Position numbers and translations under genes: made by a program
In this document: in pieces, positions 43,104 through 52,228 of the stretch
How the letters are laid out: the number at the start of each line of letters is the position of its first letter
Numbering within the stretch: position 1 is the first letter of the stretch
Notes under the pieces: generated by a model
What the model was told of the DNA's origin: nothing
Database searches by the model: none
Seen by the model: the letters and a program-made list of their open reading frames with translations, nothing else
Source of the DNA: Pannonibacter indicus
GTDB taxonomy: Bacteria > Pseudomonadota > Alphaproteobacteria > Rhizobiales > Stappiaceae
Assembly (NCBI RefSeq): GCF_001418225.1
Contig: NZ_LIPT01000006.1
Location: forward strand, 1 to 64,000
Direction: 5' to 3'
Length of the DNA stretch: 64,000 nt

Positions 43104-43490
43104 TTAACCGGCCGCATGAGCCGCAATCCGGCGCAGCCGGCGCAGAATCATGACAAATGGCACCATGGAGAGGGCCATGACGGCCGAGCCTGTCATCGCC
43201 AGCAAGAGATTGCCATCCTCGATGGCAATCGCAACGCCGGGGATCATCAGCCACATGCCGATGGTTGCTGCGACAAAATGCAGCCGCGCCAGCCGGGAAT
43301 GGGCCGCCTGCGGCACGGCGTTGTAGTAGAGCCCGAAGAGCGTCATCGTCAGAAAGCCGAGCAGGGTCAGCTGCACATTGCCAGTGGCAAAGGCTGCCCC
43401 CTCGCCTGCGGACATCTGAATGCCGAAGATGATGCTGCCCACGCCATAGAACATGGCGGAAATGAAGAACCAGAAGGAGATGCCTCGCAT
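43104..43490 (-). CDS. Small four-helix protein resembling a haem-copper oxidase fragment
   Basis: A 128-residue membrane protein with four helices (FWFFISAMFYGVGSIIFGIQ, NVQLTLLGFLTMTLFGLYYN, LHFVAATIGMWLMIPGVAIA, GSAVMALSMVPFVMILRRLR). It resembles short proteins related to the first helices of cbb3-type oxidase subunit I. From memory, most relatives carry histidines in the H-x-H-L-N-x-L-G stretch of helix 2; here the stretch reads GNVQLTLLGF without histidine, so haem binding is doubtful. Function is unknown. It is transcribed toward sppA, 215 bp away. Confidence 0.65.
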   Translation of the reverse strand: MRGISFWFFISAMFYGVGSIIFGIQMSAGEGAAFATGNVQLTLLGFLTMTLFGLYYNAVPQAAHSRLARLHFVAATIGMWLMIPGVAIAIEDGNLLLAMTGSAVMALSMVPFVMILRRLRRIAAHAAG

Positions 43491-43850
43491 GGGTCTGTTC
43501 CTTGATCCAAAGCCGCTCCAGCGCCTTCACGGCCCTGCAGCCCGCCCCCATGGCAATGGCATGCGCCTGTTGCGGGACCAAAACCGTGGTCTGCATCACA
43601 TTCCGGCCGATTGGCTTGCGCTATCACATTCTGCCGCCTGAAGCCGCTGGAGGTTCACGTTCGGTCACAACCGCGTGGGACCGCCGGCTGAAACGGCATT
43701 TAACGCCCGCTTTCCCTTGACGAACCGGGGGAAACGAAGGCAAGCCAGCTAACTCGAAGGGCAGGAGCCATCACGAATCATCCACCCTTCGGTTTTACCC
43801 ATCACACATGCCCGGCTTCTGTGCCGCCGGGTCATCCGGGAGTGCCCGCC
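43491..43850. other. Noncoding gap between divergent genes
   Basis: A 360-bp region separating the oxidase-like gene (leftward) and the lytic transglycosylase gene (rightward). It must hold both promoters. A TTGACG box at 43717-43722 is visible, but no good -10 element lies at the right spacing. A short open frame on the plus strand up to 43641 has no recognisable product. I see no repeat or RNA gene. Confidence 0.4.
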
Positions 43851-44678
43851 ATGCGCAAGCTGCTTTGCGCTCTTGCCCTTTCCCTGACTGCATCCTTCGC
43901 CCCCGCCCTGACGGCGACGCCCGCCCGGGCGGCCGCCTGCGGCAATGATGCCTCCGGTTTCAATGCCTGGATTGCAGCCTTCAAGCAGGAGGCCCCGGCC
44001 CGTCATGGGCTGAAGGCCTACACGGTGGCAAATGCCCTTGAGGGCGTGACCTATGATCCGCAGGTGATCAAGCTCGACCGGGGGCAGCGGTCCTTCAAGC
44101 TCAGCTTCGAGGAATTCTACCAGCGCCGCGTCAACAAGGCGCTGATCAACCGGGGCCGGCAGCTGCATGCTCAATATGCCGGGCTGTTCGAGCGCATCCA
44201 GCAGGATTTCGGCGTGCCGCCGCAGATCATCATCGCCATCTGGGGCCTCGAAACGGGCTATGGTGCCAACTCGGGCAAGATGGATGTGGTGCGCTCGCTG
44301 GCGACCCTATCCTATGACTGCCGCCGTTCGGAATTCTTCACCCGCGAGCTGGTCTCGGCCCTGAAGATCATCGAAAACGGCGACAAGGTGCGCGAGGACA
44401 TGCGCGGCGCCTGGGCGGGAGAACTCGGCCAGACCCAGTTCCTCGCCAGTTCCTATCTCAACTACGCCGTCGACTATGACCGGGACGGCAAGCGCGACCT
44501 GATCCGCTCCATCCCGGACGTGCTGGCCTCCACCGCCAACTACCTGAAGCAGAAGGGCTGGCGCGCCGGTGAAAGCTGGGCTCCCGGCACCCCGAACCAC
44601 GAAGTTCTGCGGGAATGGAACAAGGCCGAGGTCTATGTCCAGACCATCGGCGTGATGGCTGAACAGCTGGTGGAATGA
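43851..44678 (+). CDS. Lytic murein transglycosylase, MltB-like
   Basis: A 275-residue periplasmic enzyme that cleaves peptidoglycan to 1,6-anhydromuropeptides. A signal peptide (LLCALALSLTASFAPALTAT-, cleavage near ARA-A) precedes an SLT_2/MltB domain. Family landmarks are FEEFYQRRVNKALINRGR, the catalytic glutamate region IIIAIWGLETGYGANSGKMD and the glycine-rich GELGQTQFLASSYLNYAVDY. The usual C-terminal peptidoglycan-binding domain is absent, so this is the short form. The ATG at 43851 gives a good signal peptide; a GTG at 43821 is a poorer choice. A hairpin terminator follows. Confidence 0.87.
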   Translation: MRKLLCALALSLTASFAPALTATPARAAACGNDASGFNAWIAAFKQEAPARHGLKAYTVANALEGVTYDPQVIKLDRGQRSFKLSFEEFYQRRVNKALINRGRQLHAQYAGLFERIQQDFGVPPQIIIAIWGLETGYGANSGKMDVVRSLATLSYDCRRSEFFTRELVSALKIIENGDKVREDMRGAWAGELGQTQFLASSYLNYAVDYDRDGKRDLIRSIPDVLASTANYLKQKGWRAGESWAPGTPNHEVLREWNKAEVYVQTIGVMAEQLVE

Positions 44679-44682
44679 AAAG

Positions 44683-44711
44683 AAGGGCGCGCCGGATGGG
44701 GGCGCCCTTTA
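44683..44711 (+). terminator. Intrinsic terminator after the lytic transglycosylase gene
   Basis: AAGGGCGC (44683-44690) pairs with GCGCCCTT (44702-44709), followed by a short T-run. It begins five bases after the stop codon. Confidence 0.75.
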
Positions 44712-44803
44712 TGTTTCACATGCCCGCTTCCGTCATGGCGTGACGAAACTCGAAGGACCGAGCCCTTTGCAGCAAAGGACCCAGTCCCTAATTCGGCACT
44801 GTC

Positions 44804-45187
44804 TTAGCGGAAGACGCCCGTCTTCACCGAGACGTCGGAATCGGTCATCGAATAGCGGCGGACGATGTTCTTGCTGTTGAACAGAACGACAAGCTGCTTG
44901 CGCTTGCCCGAGTGGGACGTGCCGAGTGCGCCAACCACGGGGATGAAGTTCACCGCATCAGCCTGCAGGTTGTCGAGCTGGTAGGTCCAGATCTCCTCAC
45001 CCTCGGAGGTGAAGCTCGTCTGGTAGGGCGAGCCGAACATCTGCTGCACCTCGCTCCGCGTCGTCTTGCCTTCGGTCAGCTTGGCGGAGACGCTCGCCTC
45101 CGTTTCGTTCCTGAGACTCTGATTGCCGGAAGATGCGCAGCCGGCAAGGGTCAGGCCTACAACAAGTGCAGTCAGTATCTTCTTCAA
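44804..45187 (-). CDS. SmpA/OmlA (BamE-like) outer-membrane lipoprotein
   Basis: A 127-residue lipoprotein. The signal sequence ILTALVVGLTLAGCASSGNQ contains the lipobox LAGC with Cys17 as the lipidation site. The mature part has the SmpA/OmlA fold pattern seen in BamE: EGKTTRSEVQQMFGSPYQTS followed by EEIWTYQLDNL and a beta-strand ending (LVVLFNSKNIVRRY). BamE supports the outer-membrane assembly machinery, but paralogues with other roles exist, so the exact job is uncertain. The start appears to be TTG, with GGAG eight bases upstream; no in-frame ATG is nearby. Confidence 0.78.
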   Translation of the reverse strand: MKKILTALVVGLTLAGCASSGNQSLRNETEASVSAKLTEGKTTRSEVQQMFGSPYQTSFTSEGEEIWTYQLDNLQADAVNFIPVVGALGTSHSGKRKQLVVLFNSKNIVRRYSMTDSDVSVKTGVFR

Positions 45188-45509
45188 GGTTCATCTCCGT
45201 CATTGCGGCAAGTCTGCACGCATGGCTGGTAAAAATGGCCATTGGCTAGCGGCTACTGGCAAAACGGACAAGGCCGAGCGAGCCAAAACAGGGCAGCCGC
45301 CAGCAACCGCTGATCAGGCATACGGTTGCGTGACCTGATTCCGTCTTGAACTTCAATGCGCTGCGCCAAAGCAGAAAAAACGGAATACCTGCGGAAAACT
45401 TTCGGAAAGTCACTGTCTGACGCCTTGCCCATGTGCCCCCTTTGCAAGCCAAGACACCCTTGCAAATGAATGATCGTTCATTTATTTTATTAACCTGGAG
45501 GAGACACGC
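45188..45509. promoter_or_regulatory. Divergent promoter region of the lipoprotein gene and the liu operon
   Basis: A 322-bp noncoding region. It is notably more AT-rich near 45360-45500 than the flanking genes. The only clear element is the palindrome at 45465-45482, described separately. No RNA gene or reading frame is convincing. Confidence 0.4.
45465..45482. promoter_or_regulatory. Palindromic operator before the TetR regulator
   Basis: AATGAATGATCGTTCATT is an 18-bp, nearly perfect palindrome centred on GATC with one mismatched pair. It lies 27 bp upstream of the TetR gene. Operators of this AT-rich, GATC-centred type are bound by TetR-family fatty-acid/branched-chain regulators (PsrA- and FadR-like). 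Autoregulation and control of the whole liu operon is likely. Confidence 0.6.
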
Positions 45510-46139
45510 ATGGCACGCACGGTGGGCGCCAGAGGAGAGGAAACGGCAGAGCGCGTGCGCGAAGCTGCGCTGCGGCTGTTTGCGCGTGAGGGCTACGCTG
45601 CCGTTTCCATGCGCCAGATCGCCACCGCTGTCGGCGTCCAGCCCGGTGCGCTCTACAACCACTTCCCCACCAAGCAGGACATTCTGCGCGACCTGATGGT
45701 CAGCCACATGCAGGCGCTGCTTGAAGCCTGGGACGAAAACTGCGCCGCAGCAGAACCCGGTGAAGGCCCGGATGCGGCGCTGGAGCGTTTCACCCGCTTT
45801 CACATCCGCTATCATCTGGCGCGCACCGATGCGGTGTTTGTCTCCTACATGGAGCTGCGCAATCTTGAGCCGGAGAATTTTCAGGCCGTCGAGCATCTGC
45901 GCCAGCGCTATGAGGCAATCCTGACGGACATTCTGAAGCGCGGTGCGCAGGCGGGCAGCTTTGCCGTCAGCGAGCCGCAGGTCGCCACCCGCGCCATCAT
46001 CGCCATGCTGACCGGCCTTGGCACCTGGTACCGGGAGGGCGGCAGGCTCTCCAAGGCCGATATCGAAACCATCTATCTGGACATGGTGACTGCAAGCGTC
46101 ACCGGAGGGAGAGGAGCCGGGAGACAATGGGCATCCTGA
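45510..46139 (+). CDS. TetR-family regulator of the leucine/isovalerate operon
   Basis: A 209-residue TetR-type repressor. The N-terminal helix-turn-helix (about residues 13-60; [20 protein letters not shown] is the recognition region) is followed by a TetR_C-like ligand domain (about 75-195). It starts at 45510 after a GGAGG site, and its last 13 bases overlap the start of the carboxylase beta gene, so it is part of the operon. By context it should respond to an acyl-CoA of leucine breakdown. The classical LiuR of gammaproteobacteria is of the MerR type, so the TetR type here is the alternative arrangement. Confidence 0.82.
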   Translation: MARTVGARGEETAERVREAALRLFAREGYAAVSMRQIATAVGVQPGALYNHFPTKQDILRDLMVSHMQALLEAWDENCAAAEPGEGPDAALERFTRFHIRYHLARTDAVFVSYMELRNLEPENFQAVEHLRQRYEAILTDILKRGAQAGSFAVSEPQVATRAIIAMLTGLGTWYREGGRLSKADIETIYLDMVTASVTGGRGAGRQWAS

Positions 46140-47734
46140 AATCGAACGCAGCCACACGCGGCGAGGTTTTCGAGAAGAACCGCAAGGCGCATGAAGCGGC
46201 CCTTGAAGAGGTGCGCCGGGCAGCGGAAGCGGCCTTTGAAGGCGGCGGAGCTGAAGCCCGCGCCCGTCATGCCTCCCGTGGCAAGATCCTGCCGCGCGAG
46301 CGCGTCTCGCGCCTGCTCGATCCCGGCTCGCCCTTTCTGGAAGTCGGCCTCTTCGCCGCCCATGGGCTCTATGACAACGCCTCCCCCTCCGCTGGCCTGA
46401 TTGCAGGCATTGGCCGTGTCGAGGGCCGGGAGGTGATGATCGTCGCCAATGACGCGACAGTGAAGGGCGGCACCTACTACCCCATGACGGTGAAGAAACA
46501 CCTGAGGGCGCAGGAGATTGCCGCCGAAAACAATCTGCCTTGCGTCTATCTGGTGGACTCGGGCGGGGCAAACCTGCCGAACCAGGACGAGGTGTTCCCT
46601 GACCGCGACCATTTCGGCCGCATCTTCTTCAATCAGGCCAACATGTCCGCACGCGGCATCGCCCAGATCGCCGTGGTGATGGGCTCGTGCACCGCAGGCG
46701 GGGCTTATGTTCCGGCCATGAGCGATGAAACCATCATCGTGCGCAATCAGGGCACCATCTTCCTCGCAGGCCCCCCGCTGGTGAAGGCGGCCACGGGCGA
46801 GGAGGTGAGCGCGGAGGATCTTGGCGGCGGCGATGTGCACACGCGCCTCTCCGGTGTGGCTGATCACCTCGCCCGGGACGACGCCCATGCGCTGGCCCTG
46901 GCCCGCCGGGCTGTGGCCAATCTCAACCGCACCAAGCAGGTGCATCTCGACCTGCAGAGCCCGGAAGACCCGCTTTATGATCCGGAGGAAATCTTCGGCG
47001 TGGTTCCGGCGGATCTGAAGACGCCCTATGACATCCGCGAGGTGATGGCCCGCATCACCGACGGCTCGCGCTTTGACGAGTTCAAGGCCCGCTACGGCAC
47101 CACGCTGGTCTGCGGCTTCGCCCATATCTACGGCATGCCCGTGGGCATCATCGCCAACAACGGCGTGCTCTTCTCCGAAAGCGCGGTCAAGGGCGCGCAT
47201 TTCGTCGAGCTTTGCTCCCAGCGCAAGATCCCGCTCGTGTTCCTGCAGAACATCACCGGCTTCATGGTTGGCCGGAAATATGAAAGCGGCGGCATCGCCA
47301 AGGATGGCGCCAAGCTGGTGACGGCTGTGGCCACCACCTCCGTGCCGAAGATCACCATGCTGGTCGGCGGCTCCTTCGGGGCGGGCAACTACGGCATGTG
47401 CGGGCGCGCCTATTCGCCCCGTTTCCTGTGGACCTGGCCCAACTCCCGCATTTCGGTGATGGGCGGTGAGCAGGCCGCCGGCGTTTTGGCCACCGTCCGG
47501 CGCGAGGGCATCGAGCGCAAGGGCGGAAGCTGGTCAGCGGACGAGGAAAAGGCCTTCAAGCAGCCGGTCATCGACCAGTTCGAGGCGCAGGGCCACCCGC
47601 TCTATGCCTCGGCCCGGCTGTGGGACGACGGCATCATCGATCCGCGCAAGACCCGCGAGATCCTCGCCCTCTCCCTCTCCGCCGCCCTCAACGCCCCGAT
47701 CGAAGACACCCGCTTCGGCCTGTTCCGGATGTGA
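46127..47734 (+). CDS. liuB: Methylcrotonyl-CoA carboxylase, carboxyltransferase (beta) subunit
   Basis: A 535-residue carboxyltransferase. With the biotin-carrying subunit encoded next, it converts 3-methylcrotonyl-CoA to 3-methylglutaconyl-CoA in leucine breakdown. The acyl-CoA and biotin-binding regions are seen in [38 protein letters not shown] and [20 protein letters not shown], which match MCC beta better than propionyl-CoA carboxylase beta. The length is right for MCC. It starts inside the end of the TetR gene, and the alpha gene begins 11 bp after it. Confidence 0.9.
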   Translation: MGILKSNAATRGEVFEKNRKAHEAALEEVRRAAEAAFEGGGAEARARHASRGKILPRERVSRLLDPGSPFLEVGLFAAHGLYDNASPSAGLIAGIGRVEGREVMIVANDATVKGGTYYPMTVKKHLRAQEIAAENNLPCVYLVDSGGANLPNQDEVFPDRDHFGRIFFNQANMSARGIAQIAVVMGSCTAGGAYVPAMSDETIIVRNQGTIFLAGPPLVKAATGEEVSAEDLGGGDVHTRLSGVADHLARDDAHALALARRAVANLNRTKQVHLDLQSPEDPLYDPEEIFGVVPADLKTPYDIREVMARITDGSRFDEFKARYGTTLVCGFAHIYGMPVGIIANNGVLFSESAVKGAHFVELCSQRKIPLVFLQNITGFMVGRKYESGGIAKDGAKLVTAVATTSVPKITMLVGGSFGAGNYGMCGRAYSPRFLWTWPNSRISVMGGEQAAGVLATVRREGIERKGGSWSADEEKAFKQPVIDQFEAQGHPLYASARLWDDGIIDPRKTREILALSLSAALNAPIEDTRFGLFRM

Positions 47735-47745
47735 GGGAGGAAATC

Positions 47746-49740
47746 ATGTTCAGAAAAATCCTCATCGCCAACCGTGGCGAAATTGCCTGCCGGGTGATCA
47801 AGACGGCGCGCAGGCTTGGTGTCCGCACTGTCGCGGTCTATTCGGATGCGGATGCGGGCGCGCAGCATGTGGCCATGGCGGACGAGGCCTGGCGGCTGGG
47901 TCCGGCACCGGTGGCCGAAAGCTATCTCAAGGCGGAGCGTATCATCGAGATCTGCCGCCAGTCGGGCGCAGAAGCAGTGCATCCGGGCTATGGCTTCCTG
48001 TCGGAGAACCCGGATTTCGTCGAGGCGCTGGAGGCGGCAGGCATTGCCTTCATCGGCCCCAGCGCCAGCGCCATCCGCGCCATGGGGCTGAAGGATGCCG
48101 CCAAGGCACTGATGGAAAAGGCCGGGGTGCCAGTGGTGCCGGGCTATCACGGCGACAATCAGGATGCCGGTTTCCTTCAGGAGCGCGCCGATGAAATCGG
48201 CTATCCGGTGCTGATCAAGGCCCGCGCGGGCGGTGGCGGCAAGGGCATGCGCCGGGTGGACCGGCGCGAAGACTTCCGCGCCGCGCTGGAGGGTGCGCAG
48301 CGCGAGGGCGCGGCGAGCTTCGGCGATCCGCGCGTGCTGATCGAGAAATATCTGATCAAGCCCCGCCACATCGAAATTCAGGTCTTCGGCGACAATCACG
48401 GCAATGTGGTGCATCTGTTCGAGCGCGACTGCTCATTGCAGCGCCGCCACCAGAAGGTGATCGAGGAAGCCCCTGCCCCCGGCATGCCGGAGGCGATGCG
48501 CGCCGCCATGGGCGCTGCCGCCGTCAAGGCCGCACAGGCCATCGGCTATTGCGGGGCCGGCACAATCGAGTTCATCGCCGATGTATCGGAGGGCCTGTCG
48601 CAGGACCGGTTCTACTTCATGGAGATGAACACCCGCCTGCAGGTGGAGCATCCGGTGACGGAATACATCACCGGGCAGGATCTGGTGGAATGGCAGCTGA
48701 AGGTGGCCAATGGCGAGCCCCTGCCCCTGACGCAGGACCAGCTGGCCATCCAGGGCTGGGCCTTCGAGGCGCGGCTTTATGCGGAGGATGCGGAACGCGG
48801 CTTCCTGCCGGCCACCGGCACGCTGACCCACCTGCGCCTGCCGGAAGACATGGCCCGCGTTGATTCCGGCGTGCGGCAGGGCGACACGATCACCCCATGG
48901 TATGATCCGATGATCGCCAAGATCATTGTCCACGGCCCGGACCGCAAGACGGCACTGGCCCGGCTGCTGGCAGCGCTTGAGGCAACGGAAGTGGCGGGCT
49001 CGGTCACCAATGCCGCCTTCCTTGCAGCGCTCTGCCGCCACGAGGGCTTTGCCGCCGGAGACGTGGACACCGGCCTTATCAGCCGCGATCAGGAGGCGCT
49101 GACCGCACGGCCCGGCACGCCGCCCGTGGTTCTGGCGCTTGCCGCCCTCACCAGCCTTGGCCTGACGCGCCCTGCCGCCGGACAGGACCCGTGGGAGCGG
49201 CTGAGCGGCTGGCGGGCCTGGAGCGCAGCACGCCAGTTTGCCGTGCTCGACCACAAGGGCACGCGGCTTGAAGTCGAGGTGCACAGCCTTGGCCGCAGCC
49301 GCTTTGCCGCCCATGTGGCGGACAGCGTTCTGGAGGTCGAAATCACCCATGTGGAGGACGGCACCATCCGTTTCGACATGGGCGGCCACCGGGACAAGGC
49401 GCGCATTGCCGATATGGGCGCGGCCATCTCCGTCTTCCACGGCGGTGAGGCCTTCGAATTCACCCGCGCCGACATGCTGTCCGGCGAGGATGAGGGCGAT
49501 GCAGCCGGTGACCGGCTGATTGCCCCGATGCCGGGACTGGTGAAGGTGCTGACTGCCGCCATGGGGCAGGCCGTGACACGCGGCGAGCCGCTGCTGATCC
49601 TGGAAGCCATGAAGATGGAGCACACGCTCACCGCCCCGCGTGACGGGGTGATTGGCGATGTCTTCGTCAGCGAAGGCGAACAGGTGACCGACGGCACGCT
49701 GCTGCTGGCCCTTGCACAGGAGAGCGCCGATGCTGCCTGA
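47746..49740 (+). CDS. liuD: Methylcrotonyl-CoA carboxylase, biotin-carrying (alpha) subunit
   Basis: A 664-residue protein with biotin carboxylase and biotinyl domains. The ATP-grasp carboxylase part runs from MFRKILIANRGEIACRVIKT through the glycine-rich loop KARAGGGGKGMRRV and the active-site MEMNTRLQVEHPVTE to about residue 450. A BT-type linker follows. The C-terminal biotinyl domain has the biotin-accepting lysine in LEAMKMEHTL (about residue 625). The ATG at 47746 follows GAGGGAGG. Its last 11 bases overlap the next gene. Context with the HMG-CoA lyase and methylglutaconyl-CoA hydratase genes favours methylcrotonyl-CoA over acetyl- or propionyl-CoA. Confidence 0.9.
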   Translation: MFRKILIANRGEIACRVIKTARRLGVRTVAVYSDADAGAQHVAMADEAWRLGPAPVAESYLKAERIIEICRQSGAEAVHPGYGFLSENPDFVEALEAAGIAFIGPSASAIRAMGLKDAAKALMEKAGVPVVPGYHGDNQDAGFLQERADEIGYPVLIKARAGGGGKGMRRVDRREDFRAALEGAQREGAASFGDPRVLIEKYLIKPRHIEIQVFGDNHGNVVHLFERDCSLQRRHQKVIEEAPAPGMPEAMRAAMGAAAVKAAQAIGYCGAGTIEFIADVSEGLSQDRFYFMEMNTRLQVEHPVTEYITGQDLVEWQLKVANGEPLPLTQDQLAIQGWAFEARLYAEDAERGFLPATGTLTHLRLPEDMARVDSGVRQGDTITPWYDPMIAKIIVHGPDRKTALARLLAALEATEVAGSVTNAAFLAALCRHEGFAAGDVDTGLISRDQEALTARPGTPPVVLALAALTSLGLTRPAAGQDPWERLSGWRAWSAARQFAVLDHKGTRLEVEVHSLGRSRFAAHVADSVLEVEITHVEDGTIRFDMGGHRDKARIADMGAAISVFHGGEAFEFTRADMLSGEDEGDAAGDRLIAPMPGLVKVLTAAMGQAVTRGEPLLILEAMKMEHTLTAPRDGVIGDVFVSEGEQVTDGTLLLALAQESADAA

Positions 49741-51373
49741 AGCTGACAGCTATGACGCCATGCGGGCGGCCTTCCGCTGGCAGATCCCCGAGCGCTTCAA
49801 CATCGGCACCGCCATCTGCGACCGCTGGGCGGATGCAGAACCAGACCGCGAGGCCATCACCTATGTGGCCGAAGACGGCACCGCCACCCGCGTCAGCTAT
49901 GGCGAGCTGAAAGCCCTGTCCAACCGCATGGCCAACCTCTTCCGCGCCCGGGGTCTTGAGCGCGGCGACCGGGTGGGCGTGCTGCTGCCGCAGAGCGTCG
50001 AAACCGCCGCCGCCCATATCGCCGCGCTGAAATGCGGGGCGGTCACCATTCCGCTCTTCACCCTCTTCGGCGAAGAGGCGCTGGAATACCGGCTGTGCAA
50101 TGCGGGGGTGAAGATCCTCGTCACCGATGCAGGCGGCGCAGCCAAACTGGAGCGCCTGCGGGACAAGCTGCCCGCCCTCACCACCGTATTCTGCACCGGC
50201 GGCGCCCATCACGGCGCGGAGGATCTGGCACGGTCCCTGACCGGCCACGAGACCACCTTCACTCCGGTGGACACCGCCGCAGAAGATCCGGCCATCATCA
50301 TCTACACCTCCGGCACCACCGGCCAGCCCAAGGGCGCGCTGCATGGGCACCGGGTGCTGCTGGGCCATCTGCCCGGCGTGGAAATGAGCCACGATTTCCT
50401 GCCCCGCCCCGGCGACCGGTTCTGGACCCCGGCGGACTGGGCCTGGATCGGCGGGCTTCTCGATGTGCTGATGCCCGCGCTCTATCACGGCATCCCCGTG
50501 GTTGCCTGCCGCTTCCGCAAGTTCACCGGGGAAGCGGCCTTCGAGCTGATGGAAAAACAGAACATCCGCAACGCCTTCCTGCCGCCCACCGCGCTGAAGA
50601 TGATGCGGCAGGTGGAAAGCCCGCAGACGCGCTACAAACTGGCCCTGCGCTCCGTCGCCTCGGGCGGGGAGACGCTGGGGGCCGAGCTGATCGCCTGGGG
50701 CCGCAAGGTCTTTGGCCTGACCATCAACGAGTTCTACGGCCAGACCGAGTGCAACATGATCGTGTCGAGCTGCGCCGCCATCATGGAGGCGCGCCCCGGC
50801 ATCATGGGCCGTGCCGTGCCCGGCCATGAGGTGGACGTGGTGACGGAGAAAGGCGAACTTGCCGCCGATGGGGAGCAAGGGCTGATCGCCGTGCGCGGGC
50901 CGGACCCGGTGATGTTCCTTGGCTACTGGAACAACGAGGCTGCCACCCGCGCCAAGTTCCTCAACGGCTGGATGCTGACCGGCGACACGGGCGTGCGTGA
51001 TGCAGACGGGTGGCTGCGGTTCGTGGGCCGCGATGATGACGTGATCACCTCCTCCGGCTACCGCATTGGACCGGGCGAGATCGAGGATTGCCTGCTGCGC
51101 CATCCCGACGTTGCCATGGCAGGCGTTGTCGGCAAGCCGGACCCCCAGCGCACGGAAATCGTCAAGGCCTATGTGGTGCTGAAGGCCGGGGTGGAGCCTT
51201 CGGACAGCCTCGCCGGTGACATTGCCCGATTCGTCAAGACACGCCTTGCCGCCCACGAATACCCCCGCGAGGTGGAGTTTGTGGACGCCCTGCCCATGAC
51301 CACCACCGGCAAGGTGATCCGCCGGGAACTGCGCCAGCGGGCGAGCAACGAACATTCCGGAGAAGCGTCATGA
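49730..51373 (+). CDS. Acyl-CoA synthetase (AMP-binding) of the liu operon
   Basis: A 547-residue adenylate-forming ligase of the acetyl/medium-chain acyl-CoA synthetase type. Core motifs are IIIYTSGTTGQPKGALHGH (P-loop), INEFYGQTECNMIVSSCA (A5), TGDTGVRDADGWLRFVGRDD (A7-A8) and the C-terminal catalytic lysine in MTTTGKVIRRELR. It overlaps liuD by 11 bases and hmgL by four, so it belongs to the operon. In this pathway it could activate isovalerate, a related branched acid, or acetoacetate. Sequence alone does not decide; its small N-terminal domain resembles MACS enzymes more than acetoacetyl-CoA synthetase. Confidence 0.82.
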   Translation: MLPEADSYDAMRAAFRWQIPERFNIGTAICDRWADAEPDREAITYVAEDGTATRVSYGELKALSNRMANLFRARGLERGDRVGVLLPQSVETAAAHIAALKCGAVTIPLFTLFGEEALEYRLCNAGVKILVTDAGGAAKLERLRDKLPALTTVFCTGGAHHGAEDLARSLTGHETTFTPVDTAAEDPAIIIYTSGTTGQPKGALHGHRVLLGHLPGVEMSHDFLPRPGDRFWTPADWAWIGGLLDVLMPALYHGIPVVACRFRKFTGEAAFELMEKQNIRNAFLPPTALKMMRQVESPQTRYKLALRSVASGGETLGAELIAWGRKVFGLTINEFYGQTECNMIVSSCAAIMEARPGIMGRAVPGHEVDVVTEKGELAADGEQGLIAVRGPDPVMFLGYWNNEAATRAKFLNGWMLTGDTGVRDADGWLRFVGRDDDVITSSGYRIGPGEIEDCLLRHPDVAMAGVVGKPDPQRTEIVKAYVVLKAGVEPSDSLAGDIARFVKTRLAAHEYPREVEFVDALPMTTTGKVIRRELRQRASNEHSGEAS

Positions 51374-52227
51374 CCGGCTTCGTCACCCTGTTCGAAATGG
51401 CCCCCCGCGACGGGTTGCAGAACGAGAAGACGCTGATCGCCACGGCAGACAAGATCCGCCTTGTGGACATGCTGAGCGCCTGCGGCTTTGCCAAGATCGA
51501 GGTCACAAGCTTCGTCAGCCCCAAATGGGTCCCGCAGATGGCCGATGCCGCCGATGTGCTGGCGGGCATCCACCGGCGGCATCAGACCGCCTATACGGCC
51601 CTCACCCCCAATGTGAAGGGCTATGAGGCCGCCCGCGCCGCCGGTGCGGATGAGGTGGCCGTGTTCGGCTCGGCCTCGGAGGGCTTTTCGCGCAAGAACA
51701 TCAACTGCTCCATCGCCGAAAGCCTGGAACGCTTCCGCCCGCTGGTGGACAAGGCGCTGGAAGATGGGATCCCGGTGCGCGGCTATATCTCCTGCGTCAC
51801 CGATTGCCCCTATGACGGCCCGACCCCGCCGGAAAACGTGGCCGATGTTGCTGCCAAGCTGCTGGCCATGGGCTGCTACGAGATTTCCCTCGGCGACACC
51901 ATTGGCGCAGGCACGCCGGAGACCATCGCCCGGATGCTGGATGCGGTGCTGGAAAAGGTGCCCGCGCAGAAACTCGCCGGGCATTACCATGACACCAAGG
52001 GGCTGGCCCTCGCCAATATCGAGGTGAGTCTTGAAAAGGGCCTGCGTGTCTTTGACGCCGCTGTGGGCGGGCTCGGCGGCTGCCCCTATGCCCCCGGCGC
52101 GAAAGGCAATGTCGCCACCGAAGCCGTCGCGGCCCTGCTGGCAGACAAGGGGTTCGAGACCGGCCTCGACAGGGAGAAGCTGGCAGAAGCCGCCGCCTTT
52201 GCCCGCACGCTCAGAAAGGACGCATAA
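51370..52227 (+). CDS. liuE: Hydroxymethylglutaryl-CoA lyase
   Basis: A 285-residue TIM-barrel lyase that splits HMG-CoA into acetyl-CoA and acetoacetate, the last step of leucine degradation. The beginning LFEMAPRDGLQNEKTLI contains the metal-binding Asp and catalytic Arg of the family. The metal-ligand histidines are in LAGHYHDTKGLALANI, and the signature GLGGCPYAPGAKGNVATE carries the active-site cysteine. It overlaps the ligase gene by four bases (ATGA), and the hydratase gene starts one base after its stop. The symbol mvaB is also used for this gene. Confidence 0.93.
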   Translation: MTGFVTLFEMAPRDGLQNEKTLIATADKIRLVDMLSACGFAKIEVTSFVSPKWVPQMADAADVLAGIHRRHQTAYTALTPNVKGYEAARAAGADEVAVFGSASEGFSRKNINCSIAESLERFRPLVDKALEDGIPVRGYISCVTDCPYDGPTPPENVADVAAKLLAMGCYEISLGDTIGAGTPETIARMLDAVLEKVPAQKLAGHYHDTKGLALANIEVSLEKGLRVFDAAVGGLGGCPYAPGAKGNVATEAVAALLADKGFETGLDREKLAEAAAFARTLRKDA

Positions 52228-52228
52228 A

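Noticed and set aside
43453-43641. Short plus-strand frame before the lytic transglycosylase gene
   Set aside because: It overlaps the start of the oxidase-like gene, lacks a ribosome site and has no family pattern.
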